From: Akkermansia muciniphila
GTDB taxonomy: Bacteria > Verrucomicrobiota > Verrucomicrobiia > Methylacidiphilales > Verrucolacustridaceae
Assembly (NCBI GenBank): GCA_945878585.1
Contig: CAMDXQ010000002.1
Location: forward strand, 1-63,806
Length of the DNA stretch: 63,806 nucleotides
Reading direction: 5' to 3'
Shown: piece after piece, positions 25,550 to 34,287 of the stretch
Position numbering within the stretch: the first letter of the stretch is position 1
How the letters are laid out: every line of letters starts with the position of its first letter
Program-made: the position numbers and the translations under genes
Notes under the pieces: model-generated
Told to the model about the DNA's origin: nothing
What the model saw: only the letters and a program-made list of their open reading frames with translations
Database searches by the model: none

Positions 25550-26446
25550 TTAAGGAACGACTTCGACGGGGACACCGGGCCGGACAGCACGGACTAGTTT
25601 CGTGGCGTTCCAGTTGGCTAAACGGAAGCAACCATGGGATCCAGTTCTGGAAATATCTTCAGGTTCAGGAGTTCCGTGAATGCCGTATCCTTGGAGAGAC
25701 AGACCGATCCAAGCGGTACCGACAGGGTTATTTGGACCGGGCGGCAACACCAGCTTGTTGGTAATGCCCTCCTGTTGGGCGGCTAGGGCCAGAACTTTGG
25801 GGTCGAAAGTGTAGTTGGGGTTGGGGGCGATATTCGCAACCGTGAGAGGTTGATTAGGGACTTTGGCTTTATCTGCTGCGATAGAGCAAGGAAAACAGGC
25901 CACTACCTTGTTGTTGGTGTCGAAGGCAAGGAGGGTTGTTTCGGAAATCATGATCACGATCCTAGAAACGGGTGGCAGCTTCCGTGTTCCCTCCAGGTTG
26001 GGGAGGGTGAGTTGAGTGCCTGCGACGAGATTCGTCACCCCTGGATTCAGCTCCTTCAAAAAGGACGGTGTGGAATGTGTTTTTTCCGAAAGTATTTCCC
26101 AGGGGTCATTATAATCGAGGATTGGGACTTTGCTCATCGCCAAGAATCCTTTGGGTTTGGGGATGACGTGAAGAAGGTCCTCGCCAGTCACGGTGTAGTC
26201 CGCATACGCGTCCCCAGGTTTTCCGAGGTTGATACGGGTTTCGATATCGATCTCTCCTGTAGTGGCGAGCCCCCGATGGATTTGGAACTGGGTGATGGCA
26301 CGTCGACTCCGTTTCGCGAAATGGCCATCGACTGTACCGCAGGAAAAATTCAGCCGGTCGAGAAGAGTTTGCCATCCTGCCATCTCAATCGTATCGCGAG
26401 GTTTATCGGTGGCGATGGGTTCAGCCCGACGAACCTCTTTGCCCAT
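25550..26446 (-). CDS. L,D-transpeptidase with peptidoglycan-binding and LysM-like domains (probably the 3' part of a split gene)
   Basis: Residues about 15-80 form a PG_binding_1 domain (LDRLNFSCGTVDGHFAKRS, FQIHRGLATTGEID). Residues about 105-145 are LysM-like (LKELNPGVTNLVAGTQLTLP). The rest is a YkuD catalytic domain with YGIHGTPEPEDISRTGSHGC, including the catalytic HG and SHGC cysteine. Such enzymes form 3-3 cross-links or attach lipoproteins to murein. The ATG at 26446 has no Shine-Dalgarno; the frame stays open upstream to 26548 through a Pro-rich linker. That linker would join the membrane-anchor gene 26521-26763 after a one-base shift in an A9 run. Confidence 0.85.
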   Translation of the reverse strand: MGKEVRRAEPIATDKPRDTIEMAGWQTLLDRLNFSCGTVDGHFAKRSRRAITQFQIHRGLATTGEIDIETRINLGKPGDAYADYTVTGEDLLHVIPKPKGFLAMSKVPILDYNDPWEILSEKTHSTPSFLKELNPGVTNLVAGTQLTLPNLEGTRKLPPVSRIVIMISETTLLAFDTNNKVVACFPCSIAADKAKVPNQPLTVANIAPNPNYTFDPKVLALAAQQEGITNKLVLPPGPNNPVGTAWIGLSLQGYGIHGTPEPEDISRTGSHGCFRLANWNATKLVRAVRPGVPVEVVP

Positions 26447-26520
26447 GGAGGGGGCGGGGGGGCCAACAATCGCGGGTGGAGAAACAGGGGTGGGTGGGGA
26501 GGGAGGGAGAGGAGTCGGAG

Positions 26521-26763
26521 TTACGGGTGCAAGGTCTTCACTTTTTTTTTATCAACGGGCTGGGTGCTTTCGGGCCCGGAAAAGACTTCGGCGCTCGGGT
26601 ACTTCTTGGCGAGATCTTCGGCCCTTTGGGCGGGGGCTTTTTGGGTGGGTTCTGGCAGGCGTAGGAGTCCTCGATCACGCAGGTAAAGTGCAGCTCCCAC
26701 CAAAACCAAAGAACCCGCCACGAGACCTACGAATAGATTTCCCGATTTGGAGCGACGAGCCAT
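26521..26763 (-). CDS. membrane anchor fragment, probable N-terminus of the L,D-transpeptidase
   Basis: An 80-residue frame with a basic start MARRSKSGNL, one transmembrane segment FVGLVAGSLVLVGAALYL and a polar periplasmic part ending in KKKVKTLHP. It ends just after an A9 run. A -1 shift there (equivalent to ten A residues) continues as SEDLAPVTPTPLPPSPP into the transpeptidase, giving a protein of about 405 residues with an anchor, linker and enzyme. It lies 5 bp after the FAD reductase gene. It could also be a separate small protein. Confidence 0.6.
   Translation of the reverse strand: MARRSKSGNLFVGLVAGSLVLVGAALYLRDRGLLRLPEPTQKAPAQRAEDLAKKYPSAEVFSGPESTQPVDKKKVKTLHP
26542..26550 (-). other. 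A9 run, possible slippage or frameshift site
   Basis: On the coding strand GAT is followed by nine A residues and then GTG. The anchor frame reads Asp-Lys-Lys-Lys-Val and stops nine codons after the run. The -1 frame reads Lys-Lys-Ser-Glu and enters the transpeptidase. A9 is a known length for transcriptional slippage in bacteria, and it is also prone to sequencing error. Confidence 0.5.
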
Positions 26764-26768
26764 AGGTC

Positions 26769-27899
26769 TTAGTAAACGTCTTTCAGGTACCGTTTTTCTG
26801 TTTTGGCAAAGGTGACTGAGACCCACTCTTCCGCTTGTTCGGGGGTTTTACCGCCGTGTTGGGACACGATTTTAAGCAGAGAGGCATGAACATCTTTCGC
26901 CATTCGTTTCGCATCACCACAAACGTAGAAGTAGGCTCCTTTTTCAAGCCAACGCCAGAGTTCCGCACCTTCTTCCTCCATGCGGTGCTGGACATAAATC
27001 TTGTCCGCCTGATCTCGGGAGAATGCAGTGGAAAGTTTGTGAAGGTGTCCTGATTTTTGGGCGGCTGCAAATTCTTCGCTATAAAGGAAGTCGGTCTTTG
27101 CGTGTTGGTCTCCAAAAAAGAGCCAGTTGCGACCCGAGTGGCCATGTTTGGCCCGGTGTTGCAGGAAGGCACGAAACGGGGCAATGCCCGTTCCCGGACC
27201 GACCATAATCACGTCCCGATCAGGCGCAGGTAGATGAAAGTGGCGGGTGGGTTGAACGTACACAGGGACAGAAGCATGTTCGGCCAGATTTGCCAGGTAG
27301 CCTGAGGCAAGACCCTGTTTAGTCCGCCCATGGGACGAGTATTGGACAAGGGCGACAGTCAGGTGAACCTCGCCGGTGCGGTGATCGGGAGAGGAAGCGA
27401 TCGAATAAAGCCGAGGGGCGATCTTATTTAAGAGTCCGGGAATTTCGGAGGGCTCAAGATGGACACCCGGGGCATCGTGGAGGACGTCGACGACGTCCCT
27501 GTCGAAAACGTACTCATCAAGGTTTTTCTCGTCGGAACAAATGGCCTGTAATTTATCCTTGGCTGCCCCTGTGGCTTTTTCCGCCACGGCTTTAACAAAC
27601 TTTTTTCCGACTCGGTTGAGGATGGCGGAGGTTGCAAGGGTTTCGTGCAAGGCTTCATCGTCATGAAGACCCAACTTTTGGGTGAACTCACGAACCAGGG
27701 TTTCGGGATTCCGCGGGAGGACGCCGAGGGAGTCTCCGCACTGGTAGGTCGGGCCAGAGGAACCCAATTCGATAACGATGTGGCGGGTGTCTTTGCTTGA
27801 GCCCTGTTGATTGAGGTGCCGATTTTCCCGAAGCTTGGAGGCGAAGGGATTGTTACGACCAAAAGCGGGAGGGGTGCCGGGAGTGGGAGATGCGGACAT
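26769..27899 (-). CDS. CysJ-like FAD/NADPH reductase lacking the flavodoxin domain
   Basis: Ferredoxin-reductase-superfamily flavoprotein, 376 residues. It carries the FAD-binding domain with connecting helices (residues about 35-235; GDSLGVLPRNPE, RLYSIASSP) and the NADPH domain (MVGPGTGIAPFRAFLQHR, LFFGDQ, YVCGDAKRMAKDV). It ends in YLKDVY, as in the sulfite reductase flavoprotein. The N-terminal FMN domain of CysJ is absent. The ATG at 27899 is preferred over TTG at 27905. It follows a 4Fe-4S ferredoxin gene by 2 bp, so electrons may pass between NADPH and that ferredoxin. No sulfite reductase haem subunit is in the window. Confidence 0.85.
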   Translation of the reverse strand: MSASPTPGTPPAFGRNNPFASKLRENRHLNQQGSSKDTRHIVIELGSSGPTYQCGDSLGVLPRNPETLVREFTQKLGLHDDEALHETLATSAILNRVGKKFVKAVAEKATGAAKDKLQAICSDEKNLDEYVFDRDVVDVLHDAPGVHLEPSEIPGLLNKIAPRLYSIASSPDHRTGEVHLTVALVQYSSHGRTKQGLASGYLANLAEHASVPVYVQPTRHFHLPAPDRDVIMVGPGTGIAPFRAFLQHRAKHGHSGRNWLFFGDQHAKTDFLYSEEFAAAQKSGHLHKLSTAFSRDQADKIYVQHRMEEEGAELWRWLEKGAYFYVCGDAKRMAKDVHASLLKIVSQHGGKTPEQAEEWVSVTFAKTEKRYLKDVY

Positions 27900-27901
27900 G
27901 A

Positions 27902-28132
27902 TCAATTATCGTTGCCGATGGAACCGGTGGGGCAGATATCTAGGGCTCGTTGGGCAGAGTCTAACTCTTCCGGTGTCTCGGGTTGCTTGAAGAAATAAAC
28001 GTAGGTTTGATCCTCGTTATATTTCAAAAGCTTTGGGGCTTCTTCGAGGCATACGTGGCACGGAGTGCAGCTATCGTCGACGTACCATTTGCCGGGGACG
28101 TTTTCTTTGAGGATGCGGGTCTTGTCAGCCAT
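27902..28132 (-). CDS. single-cluster 4Fe-4S ferredoxin
   Basis: A 76-residue electron carrier. Cluster ligands are CTPCHVC (C-x2-C-x2-C) near residue 23 and the distant CPTGSI cysteine near the end, the pattern of monocluster [4Fe-4S] (or 3Fe/4Fe) ferredoxins. The ATG at 28132 (MADKTRILKENVPGKWYVD) is the natural start; a frame to 28150 adds only six residues. The gene lies 67 bp downstream of tRNA-Leu(UAA) and 2 bp before an FAD/NADPH reductase, its likely partner. Confidence 0.9.
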   Translation of the reverse strand: MADKTRILKENVPGKWYVDDSCTPCHVCLEEAPKLLKYNEDQTYVYFFKQPETPEELDSAQRALDICPTGSIGNDN

Positions 28133-28199
28133 TGGGTTAGGAAAATACACACGTCATGGGGTGGAGCAACACCGGAACGAATCAGAAGGAGAGAAAATG

Positions 28200-28284
28200 T
28201 GCCCGGGGCGGGGGTCGAACCCGCACGGGGATTTCTCCCCAAGGGATTTTAAGTCCCTTGTGTCTGCCATTCCACCACCCGGGC
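28200..28284 (-). tRNA. tRNA-Leu (anticodon UAA)
   Basis: An 85-base class-II tRNA. Acceptor GCCCGGG pairs with CCCGGGC, and the discriminator A is at 28200. The D arm has GGAATGGCAGACAC. The anticodon loop CTTAAAA gives UAA, reading UUA/UUG. The variable arm GGGGA-GAAA-TCCCC is long, and the T loop is TTCGACC. CCA is not encoded. Confidence 0.95.
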
Positions 28285-28350
28285 AGAAATTGACTCTACG
28301 ATGGAAGAGGGGTAGCGGGCGAGAAAAGGAGAGGAGCTGAAGGGGTGGTT

Positions 28351-29244
28351 TTAGGTTTTCGAAAAAAGGCGGGTGAGGCCGCAATCCAACGTAGTTTGGG
28401 GAGACCATCCTGTGGTGCGGAGGCGTTCGATTGAGGCGGATGAAAAGCGAACGTCCGCAACCCTCGCCGTGGTGTGGGTAATTGGGGACGACGAACCGCT
28501 TAGGGAAAGAATCTTTTTTGCGAGTTGTAGAATCGAACTGGATTGACCGGAGGCCACATTATAGACCCCGCGCAGATCAGGTTGGAGTGCGACGTGGATC
28601 AGGGCGGCGGTCACATCCTCGACAAATACGAAGTCGCGGGTTTGCTGGCCATCCCCGTGGATGGTGATGGGGGTTCCTGCGAGGGCGGCTTGAAGAAATC
28701 GTGGGACAGCAGCAGCGTAGGGGCCGTTCGGATCTTGATGGGGCCCATACACATTAAAAAAGCGTAAGGCTACAGCAGGGAGGGTCGATTCAGTGCACAG
28801 GCGCTCTCCTGCCAGCTTTGATTCCGCGTAAGGGCTGGCAGGTGCGGGGGGGAGGGATTCGGTTTTTGGCATCGCGGGATCGTTCCCGTAAACGGCGCAG
28901 GAGCTGGCTAGGACACATCGCTTCGCACCGGCTTCGGCGGCAACATCAAGAACTCGGCGGGTACCTTCGACGTTGATTTGTTGGCAATCGGTAGGATTGG
29001 CTACCGATTCAGCAACACTGACCATGGCGGCGAGATGAAAGACGTGGGTGACATCCCGCATGGCCTCGGACAGGAGTTTTCGATCGAGAATCGAGCCCTC
29101 GAAAAAATGGCAGGGCAAGCCGGCGAGTCGATTCCGGTGTCCGGTGGTGAGATTATCAAGAACATTGACTGGAGCATGGGTTTGGAGGAGTCGAACAAGG
29201 TGGCTTCCAATGAATCCTGCTCCCCCCGTGACGAGAAATTTCAT
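28351..29244 (-). CDS. NAD-dependent sugar-nucleotide epimerase (extended SDR)
   Basis: A 298-residue extended short-chain dehydrogenase of the UDP-glucose 4-epimerase type. Residues: NAD loop VTGGAGFIGSHLV at the N-terminus, HLAAMVSVAES, the catalytic serine region ASSCAVYG, the YxxxK pair in YAESKLAGE, and RFFNVYGPHQDPNG then DFVFVEDV for the sugar nucleotide. The ATG at 29244 is chosen because the NAD motif normally begins at residue 3-7; the frame extends further without family sequence. The likely substrate is UDP-GlcNAc, UDP-Glc or UDP-glucuronate. It is divergent from a TPR lipoprotein gene. Confidence 0.88.
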   Translation of the reverse strand: MKFLVTGGAGFIGSHLVRLLQTHAPVNVLDNLTTGHRNRLAGLPCHFFEGSILDRKLLSEAMRDVTHVFHLAAMVSVAESVANPTDCQQINVEGTRRVLDVAAEAGAKRCVLASSCAVYGNDPAMPKTESLPPAPASPYAESKLAGERLCTESTLPAVALRFFNVYGPHQDPNGPYAAAVPRFLQAALAGTPITIHGDGQQTRDFVFVEDVTAALIHVALQPDLRGVYNVASGQSSSILQLAKKILSLSGSSSPITHTTARVADVRFSSASIERLRTTGWSPQTTLDCGLTRLFSKT

Positions 29245-29332
29245 AGAAGAAGAATTGTGCCGAACTCCCGAACCCTTGCAAATAGGGAGAAATTTGGTTT
29301 GAGCCTCTTGCGATGACCTGCAAAGTTTAGGT

Positions 29333-30142
29333 ATGCAGTTCCCTCTCTTACTCCTTGCTCTCGTGTTGACCCTTGGAGTGGGGGCTTGTGGAAAGAAGAA
29401 GGAGGAGTCCCTGTCGAACACGACTACCCCTTCTCATGCAAAGGTGGGGGAGTCGCTGCCCGACGATCCAGAAGAACGTTATCGCATGACTTATGTGAAG
29501 GCCGCGCAATCTTTCTCCCGAAATGATCTGGAAGGGGCCTTGGCGGCTTTGGATTTATCGGATCAGGTCAAACCGGATCAGGCGGGCAATGCCAACCTGA
29601 GGGGGGCGATTTACACAAGGAAGAGGGATTGGGCCAAAGCCGAGGAGGCCTTCCGCCGAGCGCTAAAATTGCAGCCCGATTTGCCCATGGCTCAGTTTAA
29701 CTTGGGAGAGGTGCTTTTTTTAAATAACAAATACTCGGACGCCCGGGAAAAGTTTCAAATTTTCCTTAATAGCCAGCCCAGTAACGACCTTGGCATTTAC
29801 AAAATCTACCTTTGCGATTTGTTGGGTGGAAACGATGCTAAAGCCAACAGCTTTTTGAACTCGCTCCAACCCAGTCCCAATAGTCCTATCTACTATTTTT
29901 CGAAAGCCGCAGATGCGTTCCATCGGGGAGACAAGGCTGCAGCAACGGAATTTGTTACCTCTGCATACCGGATCTACCCTCCAGACGCGAACTCCACCTT
30001 TGCCGATTCCTTGGTCGAAAAAGGGTACTTGAGCGGAGAGCAGAGTGCTGCTCCCCAGCCAGATGAAAATAAGGCAAAAGTGGATGAGCTGAAAACCCTC
30101 CTCCCGCCGGTGGAAAAACCTTCGAACCAGTCCAAGCCCTAA
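29333..30142 (+). CDS. TPR-containing lipoprotein
   Basis: A 269-residue protein with a lipoprotein signal peptide. The hydrophobic stretch LLLLALVLTLGVGAC ends in a lipobox, with Cys19 the lipidated residue. Three or so TPR-like repeats follow: ALDLSDQVKPDQAGNANLRG, KAEEAFRRALKLQPDLPMAQ (canonical), NLGEVLFLNNKYSDAREKFQ. The tail is Pro/Lys-rich. Probably a scaffold on the inner leaflet of the outer membrane. Its stop overlaps the convergent queG stop. Confidence 0.8.
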   Translation: MQFPLLLLALVLTLGVGACGKKKEESLSNTTTPSHAKVGESLPDDPEERYRMTYVKAAQSFSRNDLEGALAALDLSDQVKPDQAGNANLRGAIYTRKRDWAKAEEAFRRALKLQPDLPMAQFNLGEVLFLNNKYSDAREKFQIFLNSQPSNDLGIYKIYLCDLLGGNDAKANSFLNSLQPSPNSPIYYFSKAADAFHRGDKAAATEFVTSAYRIYPPDANSTFADSLVEKGYLSGEQSAAPQPDENKAKVDELKTLLPPVEKPSNQSKP

Positions 30143-31158
30143 TCTTTTTTGATATTCAGTCGTTTCAGTATTTGATTTTTTCCCCATCTGGCGTGTTCTT
30201 GAACCAAGGGGTCGCTGTCTTGGGTCGCTTTTTCGAGGCTGGGTAGGTCGTTTTCAGTTCCGATATTTCCGAGAACGGTACAAATATTGCGAAGCCAGCG
30301 GGCGCGTTTGAGGCGAAAGATCGGAGTACCACGAAACTCTTTCCGAAAGCGGGTCTCGTCCCAATCGAGCATCTCGGCGAGATCTGCTCTCGGAATCGGA
30401 GAAAGGCTAAGTTCACGGGACTGTTGGGCGTGATGGTTCCAAGGACAGACTTCGAGGCATTCATCGCATCCAAAAAGACGGTCTCCAAGTAGTGGGCGAA
30501 ACTCCTCCGGAATCGGGCCAGGGTGTTCAATAGTTAGATAAGCGAGGCAACGGCGGGCATCGAGGACGTAGGGTTGGGGAAAGGCCTGAGTGGGGCAGGC
30601 ATCGAGGCAGCGCGTACAGGTTCCGCAGTGATCGTTGCTTGGATTATCGTGAGGAATTTCAAGGTCGGTGAGAATCGACCCGAGCATGAGCCAGGGACCG
30701 TGTTGCGTATGAATGAGAAGGGTATTTTTTCCCTGCCATCCCAAACCAGCCATGGCCGCAATTGGTTTTTCCATCAGGGGGGAGGAGTCGACACAGATCC
30801 GAAAGTGCCCCCCCCAAGGAACTAGGGTCAATTGTGCTAGTTTCTCCAATTTTTCGCGGAGGATTTCGTGATAGTCGAGGCCTTGGGCATAGGCGGCAAT
30901 TCTCCCTCGGCGGGTTGGGGATTTGGTTTGGTGGCTATTGACGGCAGCTACGATGATGGTTTTGGCTTGGGGATCGTATTGACGTGGATCTGATCGGATT
31001 TCTGGCCGACGCGCCATCCAGTTCATCTCTCCCTGATAGGAGAGGGAAAGCCAATCCTGAAGATGGTCCGCTCCTGGCGGGACGACAGCGGGAGCGACTC
31101 CGACTGCATCGAGACCCAAAGATTGAGCGGCATCTTTGAGCTGATCCGCCCGGCTCAT
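30139..31158 (-). CDS. queG: epoxyqueuosine reductase
   Basis: Cobalamin-dependent iron-sulfur enzyme for the last step of queuosine synthesis in tRNA. The N-terminal domain has GEMNWMARRPEIRSDP and GLGWQGKNTLLI. Two 4Fe-4S motifs are CGTCTRCLDACPTQA and CDECLEVCPWN. The C-terminal end FRLKRARWLRNICTVLGNIG looks like a HEAT-type tail. The 339-residue length is normal. It follows aroK by 3 bp on the same strand. Confidence 0.95.
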   Translation of the reverse strand: MSRADQLKDAAQSLGLDAVGVAPAVVPPGADHLQDWLSLSYQGEMNWMARRPEIRSDPRQYDPQAKTIIVAAVNSHQTKSPTRRGRIAAYAQGLDYHEILREKLEKLAQLTLVPWGGHFRICVDSSPLMEKPIAAMAGLGWQGKNTLLIHTQHGPWLMLGSILTDLEIPHDNPSNDHCGTCTRCLDACPTQAFPQPYVLDARRCLAYLTIEHPGPIPEEFRPLLGDRLFGCDECLEVCPWNHHAQQSRELSLSPIPRADLAEMLDWDETRFRKEFRGTPIFRLKRARWLRNICTVLGNIGTENDLPSLEKATQDSDPLVQEHARWGKNQILKRLNIKKD

Positions 31159-31161
31159 GGA

Positions 31162-31677
31162 TTAGGGAATGGGGAGAGAGGCCAGAATTTTGCCGCAAAT
31201 GAGTTCCGGCGATTCAGATCCGATGGGGATTTGAATATCGCTTTCCTCATACCACTCTTTTCGTGCCGCCAACTGTTCGACGAGCTTGGGGTGGATCTGA
31301 TCGGCAGGAAGAAGCGGTCGGTCGGATGAGCAAGCAAGTCGTTGGGCCAAGATGGGAAGTTCGGCTTGGAGGTAGATCCGAAGGCCGGATCGGGAAAGCG
31401 CGATTCGATTTTGCGGGTCGAGGATGACCCCGCCTCCACAAGCGATGACCGAGGCGGGGCATTGAACCAGTTGGGCAATGATTTTGGATTCCCATTTACG
31501 AAACTCTTTTTCTCCGCCTTGGGCAAAGATCTCCGGAATGGAATTTTTTGTGGCCTGGACGATTCTTTCATCGGTATCCACGAAGGGCATGGCGAGTTTT
31601 TGCGCGAGGAGGGGGCCGACCGTGCTCTTGCCTGATCCGCTGAGGCCGAGGAGCCAGAGATGGGATGGGGTTACCAT
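31162..31677 (-). CDS. aroK: shikimate kinase
   Basis: Phosphorylates shikimate at O3. The P-loop is [11 protein letters not shown] near residue 12. The substrate residues are DTDERI near 36 and FRKWE near 60. The [12 protein letters not shown] motif and the lid RPLLP near 118 complete the site. The 171-residue length is normal. It is divergent from chorismate synthase, with 93 bp between their starts. Confidence 0.95.
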   Translation of the reverse strand: MVTPSHLWLLGLSGSGKSTVGPLLAQKLAMPFVDTDERIVQATKNSIPEIFAQGGEKEFRKWESKIIAQLVQCPASVIACGGGVILDPQNRIALSRSGLRIYLQAELPILAQRLACSSDRPLLPADQIHPKLVEQLAARKEWYEESDIQIPIGSESPELICGKILASLPIP

Positions 31678-31770
31678 GGGGAAGAGGCTGGCAGGGAACG
31701 GGGTTTTGGGCGAGTGCGGGAGTCAATTCCAAGGCTTGGGGAAAAGGCTTTTTTCGGGCAGGATAGGGGT

Positions 31771-32865
31771 ATGGCAAATACGTTCGGCCATTTGTATCGG
31801 GTGACCACTTGGGGAGAATCCCATGGGGGCGGGGTAGGTGCGGTGGTGGATGGTTGTCCGCCCCAAATCCCTTTAACGGAAAAAGACCTTCAGCCGGATC
31901 TAGATCGTCGTCGTCCCGGTCAGAGCAAGATCGTGACTCCTCGGAAGGAAGCGGATCGGTGTGAAATTCTTTCGGGGGTTTTCGGGGGAAAAACCTTGGG
32001 CACGCCCATTTCTGTCTGGGTGCGAAATCAGGATGCGCGACCGGAAGCCTATCGGGAGATGGAGACGATGTTTCGGCCTAGCCATGCCGACTACACCTAT
32101 CAAGCGAAGTATGGAATCAGGAACTGGCAAGGTGGCGGTCGGACTTCGGCCCGAGAGACGATCGGACGAGTGATTGGCGGATCGATTGCCAAGAGGATGT
32201 TCGGTCAGCTAGTTCCCCGTTTGTCGGTCACGACCTTTGTTCGGCAGGTGGGGACTGTCGTGGCCAGGATGGATTCGGGACGTGTGGATATGCGGGAGGT
32301 GGAATCGAATCCTGTTCGCTGGCCCGACGCAAAGGAGGCAGGTCAGGTGGTGAAGCTGATCGAGAGGGTGCGTTCGGAGGGAGACTCTCTCGGCGGGGTG
32401 GTTGAGTGTGTGGTCCGGGGGTGTCCGGTTGGGCTGGGAGAGCCGGTTTTTGACAGGTTGGAGGCTGATTTGGCCAAGGGAATGATGAGTTTGCCAGCAA
32501 GCAAGGGATTTGAGATCGGATCCGGCTTTGCGGGGGTGAGAATGCGCGGTTCGGAACATAACGATGAGTTTTTCATTCAGGGAAAGAAGGTCCGTACCCG
32601 TACAAATCGAAGTGGCGGAGTTCAGGGTGGAATTAGCAACGGAGAGGAGATTATTTTTCGAGTGGCGTTTAAGCCGGTTGCTACGATTTCCCAGGCTCAG
32701 AAGACCGTGAACACAAAAGGTAAGTTGGTAGAGTTGAAGGCAAGGGGACGGCACGATCCGTGCGTTTTACCTCGGGCGGTTCCGATGGTGGAAGCGATGG
32801 CTTTACTAGTGTTGGCGGATCACTATTTGCGGGATCAAGCCCAGATGGGGGTATCCCGAAAGTAG
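31771..32865 (+). CDS. aroC: chorismate synthase
   Basis: FMN-dependent enzyme that forms chorismate from EPSP. The N-terminus [21 protein letters not shown] has the conserved [20 protein letters not shown] and the C-terminal [17 protein letters not shown] are the PROSITE-type signatures, and [14 protein letters not shown] binds FMN. The ATG at 31771 is chosen because family members start here; the frame to 31660 would overlap aroK. The 364-residue length is normal. Confidence 0.97.
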   Translation: MANTFGHLYRVTTWGESHGGGVGAVVDGCPPQIPLTEKDLQPDLDRRRPGQSKIVTPRKEADRCEILSGVFGGKTLGTPISVWVRNQDARPEAYREMETMFRPSHADYTYQAKYGIRNWQGGGRTSARETIGRVIGGSIAKRMFGQLVPRLSVTTFVRQVGTVVARMDSGRVDMREVESNPVRWPDAKEAGQVVKLIERVRSEGDSLGGVVECVVRGCPVGLGEPVFDRLEADLAKGMMSLPASKGFEIGSGFAGVRMRGSEHNDEFFIQGKKVRTRTNRSGGVQGGISNGEEIIFRVAFKPVATISQAQKTVNTKGKLVELKARGRHDPCVLPRAVPMVEAMALLVLADHYLRDQAQMGVSRK

Positions 32866-32872
32866 GACGGGA

Positions 32873-34180
32873 TTAAAACGAGAAGTTGCCGCCCAACTCG
32901 ATAGAGTTGGTGACGGGGGAACCGAACGTGACCTGCTGATCATCCGACATGTCGACTGTGGGTTGGCTGGTTCCGTAAAACTTGTAAGCCAAGGTAAGAC
33001 CCAACTCCTCCCAAATCCGCCAACGAACCCCTGCCGCGATCTGGTAGGCGTTGTTCATATCGTTTCCGGCGCCAGACAGAGTCGAGCCATTGCCTGCGGC
33101 CGGGTAGGCGATGCTGCCTATATCAAAATAGTTCCATCCTCCTCCAAACCCGAAGTTGAGGTAAGGCACGAATCCGGTTTCGTTCGGATACTGGAAGCAG
33201 AGTTGAGCCATGATGGGCACGCTCCAGTAGGTGCTACTGGAAACGGTCATTCCCTCTGTGTTGCCGCGGATGGCATTGAGAGCAAATCCGGTTTCAATGG
33301 CAAGTCCGAACCATGGTGTAAGCCAGACTCCGATATCAAGGTCTTGGCGGTAGCCTGTGCTAAAGGCGATCTCCTTTTGGATGAGTTTATTTGTTGGACC
33401 GAGGGGGCCGACGATATTGACTAAATTCATCGAGCTGACAAAGCGGGCACCACCTTCCGTGCGTACGTAAAAATAATCTTCCTCCTGTTGGGATTCGCTC
33501 AAGGGGGACTGAAGTAGCTTTCCGGGCCATCCGATTTCCAAGGGCGGAGCCGAAAGTGGACTAACTTGTCCAGCCATGGGGTCGGTGGAGGTGGATGATG
33601 GAGTGGCTAAAGCTGGAGCTTGGCTAGAGATCGATTCGGCAGGTTGAGGATTTAGAGAGGGGGTGGGAGCCACGACTTGGGTAGGGGAAGGAATGGGTTT
33701 TGTGGTTTGGGGAGTAAGATTTGGAGCGGGTGGCTCGGGTTGTGGCGGACTCATGGAGGAGGATGATATTTTTTGGAACCGAACGGTGCCTGCGGGGGCG
33801 CCGTCCATTTTCTCGATCATGTGAGATTCGTTTAAGGTGATTCGAAGTCCAGATTTTGGTGGAATCGTGACCTCTGATTCGCCCAAGAGGAAGACAACGG
33901 GCGAGGTGGCACTATTGGGTAAGCTAACAAGGATTGTTTGTTTGCCTGCTGAATTGAATCCGAAGCTTACGTTGCACGATTGTCCGTCCAACTGAATCGA
34001 TTGGCGCGGAGTTCCCTGTTTTACAAATTCCGCAACGCCACCTTTCGCATCAAATACGACAAGAGAACCATCATCCTGCAGAGAGAGATGAGTGGGAGCT
34101 GAACTCGAACTCCAACCTAACGAGGAGAGAAAAAGGAGCGTGGCTAGGATACAATATGTTGTGCCGTGCCCTGTGCGCAT
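32873..34180 (-). CDS. outer-membrane beta-barrel protein with a Pro/Ser-rich linker
   Basis: A 435-residue protein with a signal peptide (CILATLLFLSSLGWSSSSA). An N-terminal beta domain of about 110 residues has GEVTIPPKSG-like and VSLPNSATSPVVFLL strands. A low-complexity Pro/Ser/Thr linker (about 145-215) follows. The C-terminal barrel of about 200 residues has IGVWLTPWFGLAIETGFAL, VPYLNFGFGGGWNY and LGLTLAYKFYG, and ends in F as outer-membrane barrels do (LGGNFSF). No named family is clear. It stops 7 bp from the convergent aroC. Confidence 0.7.
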   Translation of the reverse strand: MRTGHGTTYCILATLLFLSSLGWSSSSAPTHLSLQDDGSLVVFDAKGGVAEFVKQGTPRQSIQLDGQSCNVSFGFNSAGKQTILVSLPNSATSPVVFLLGESEVTIPPKSGLRITLNESHMIEKMDGAPAGTVRFQKISSSSMSPPQPEPPAPNLTPQTTKPIPSPTQVVAPTPSLNPQPAESISSQAPALATPSSTSTDPMAGQVSPLSAPPLEIGWPGKLLQSPLSESQQEEDYFYVRTEGGARFVSSMNLVNIVGPLGPTNKLIQKEIAFSTGYRQDLDIGVWLTPWFGLAIETGFALNAIRGNTEGMTVSSSTYWSVPIMAQLCFQYPNETGFVPYLNFGFGGGWNYFDIGSIAYPAAGNGSTLSGAGNDMNNAYQIAAGVRWRIWEELGLTLAYKFYGTSQPTVDMSDDQQVTFGSPVTNSIELGGNFSF

Positions 34181-34287
34181 CCCTATATAAAGGGGTCATA
34201 AATACCGAAAGTCTACTCAAGGGCTTTTTGATTGGGAGCAATTTTAGCTTTTTAAAAAAGTTTGTAAGATGTTGATAGATAAGTGAA

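Noticed and set aside
34181-34195. Imperfect palindrome CCCTATATAAAGGGG before the outer-membrane protein at 32873-34180
   Set aside because: It touches the start codon and could be an operator, a -10 element or chance; nothing in the sequence separates these.
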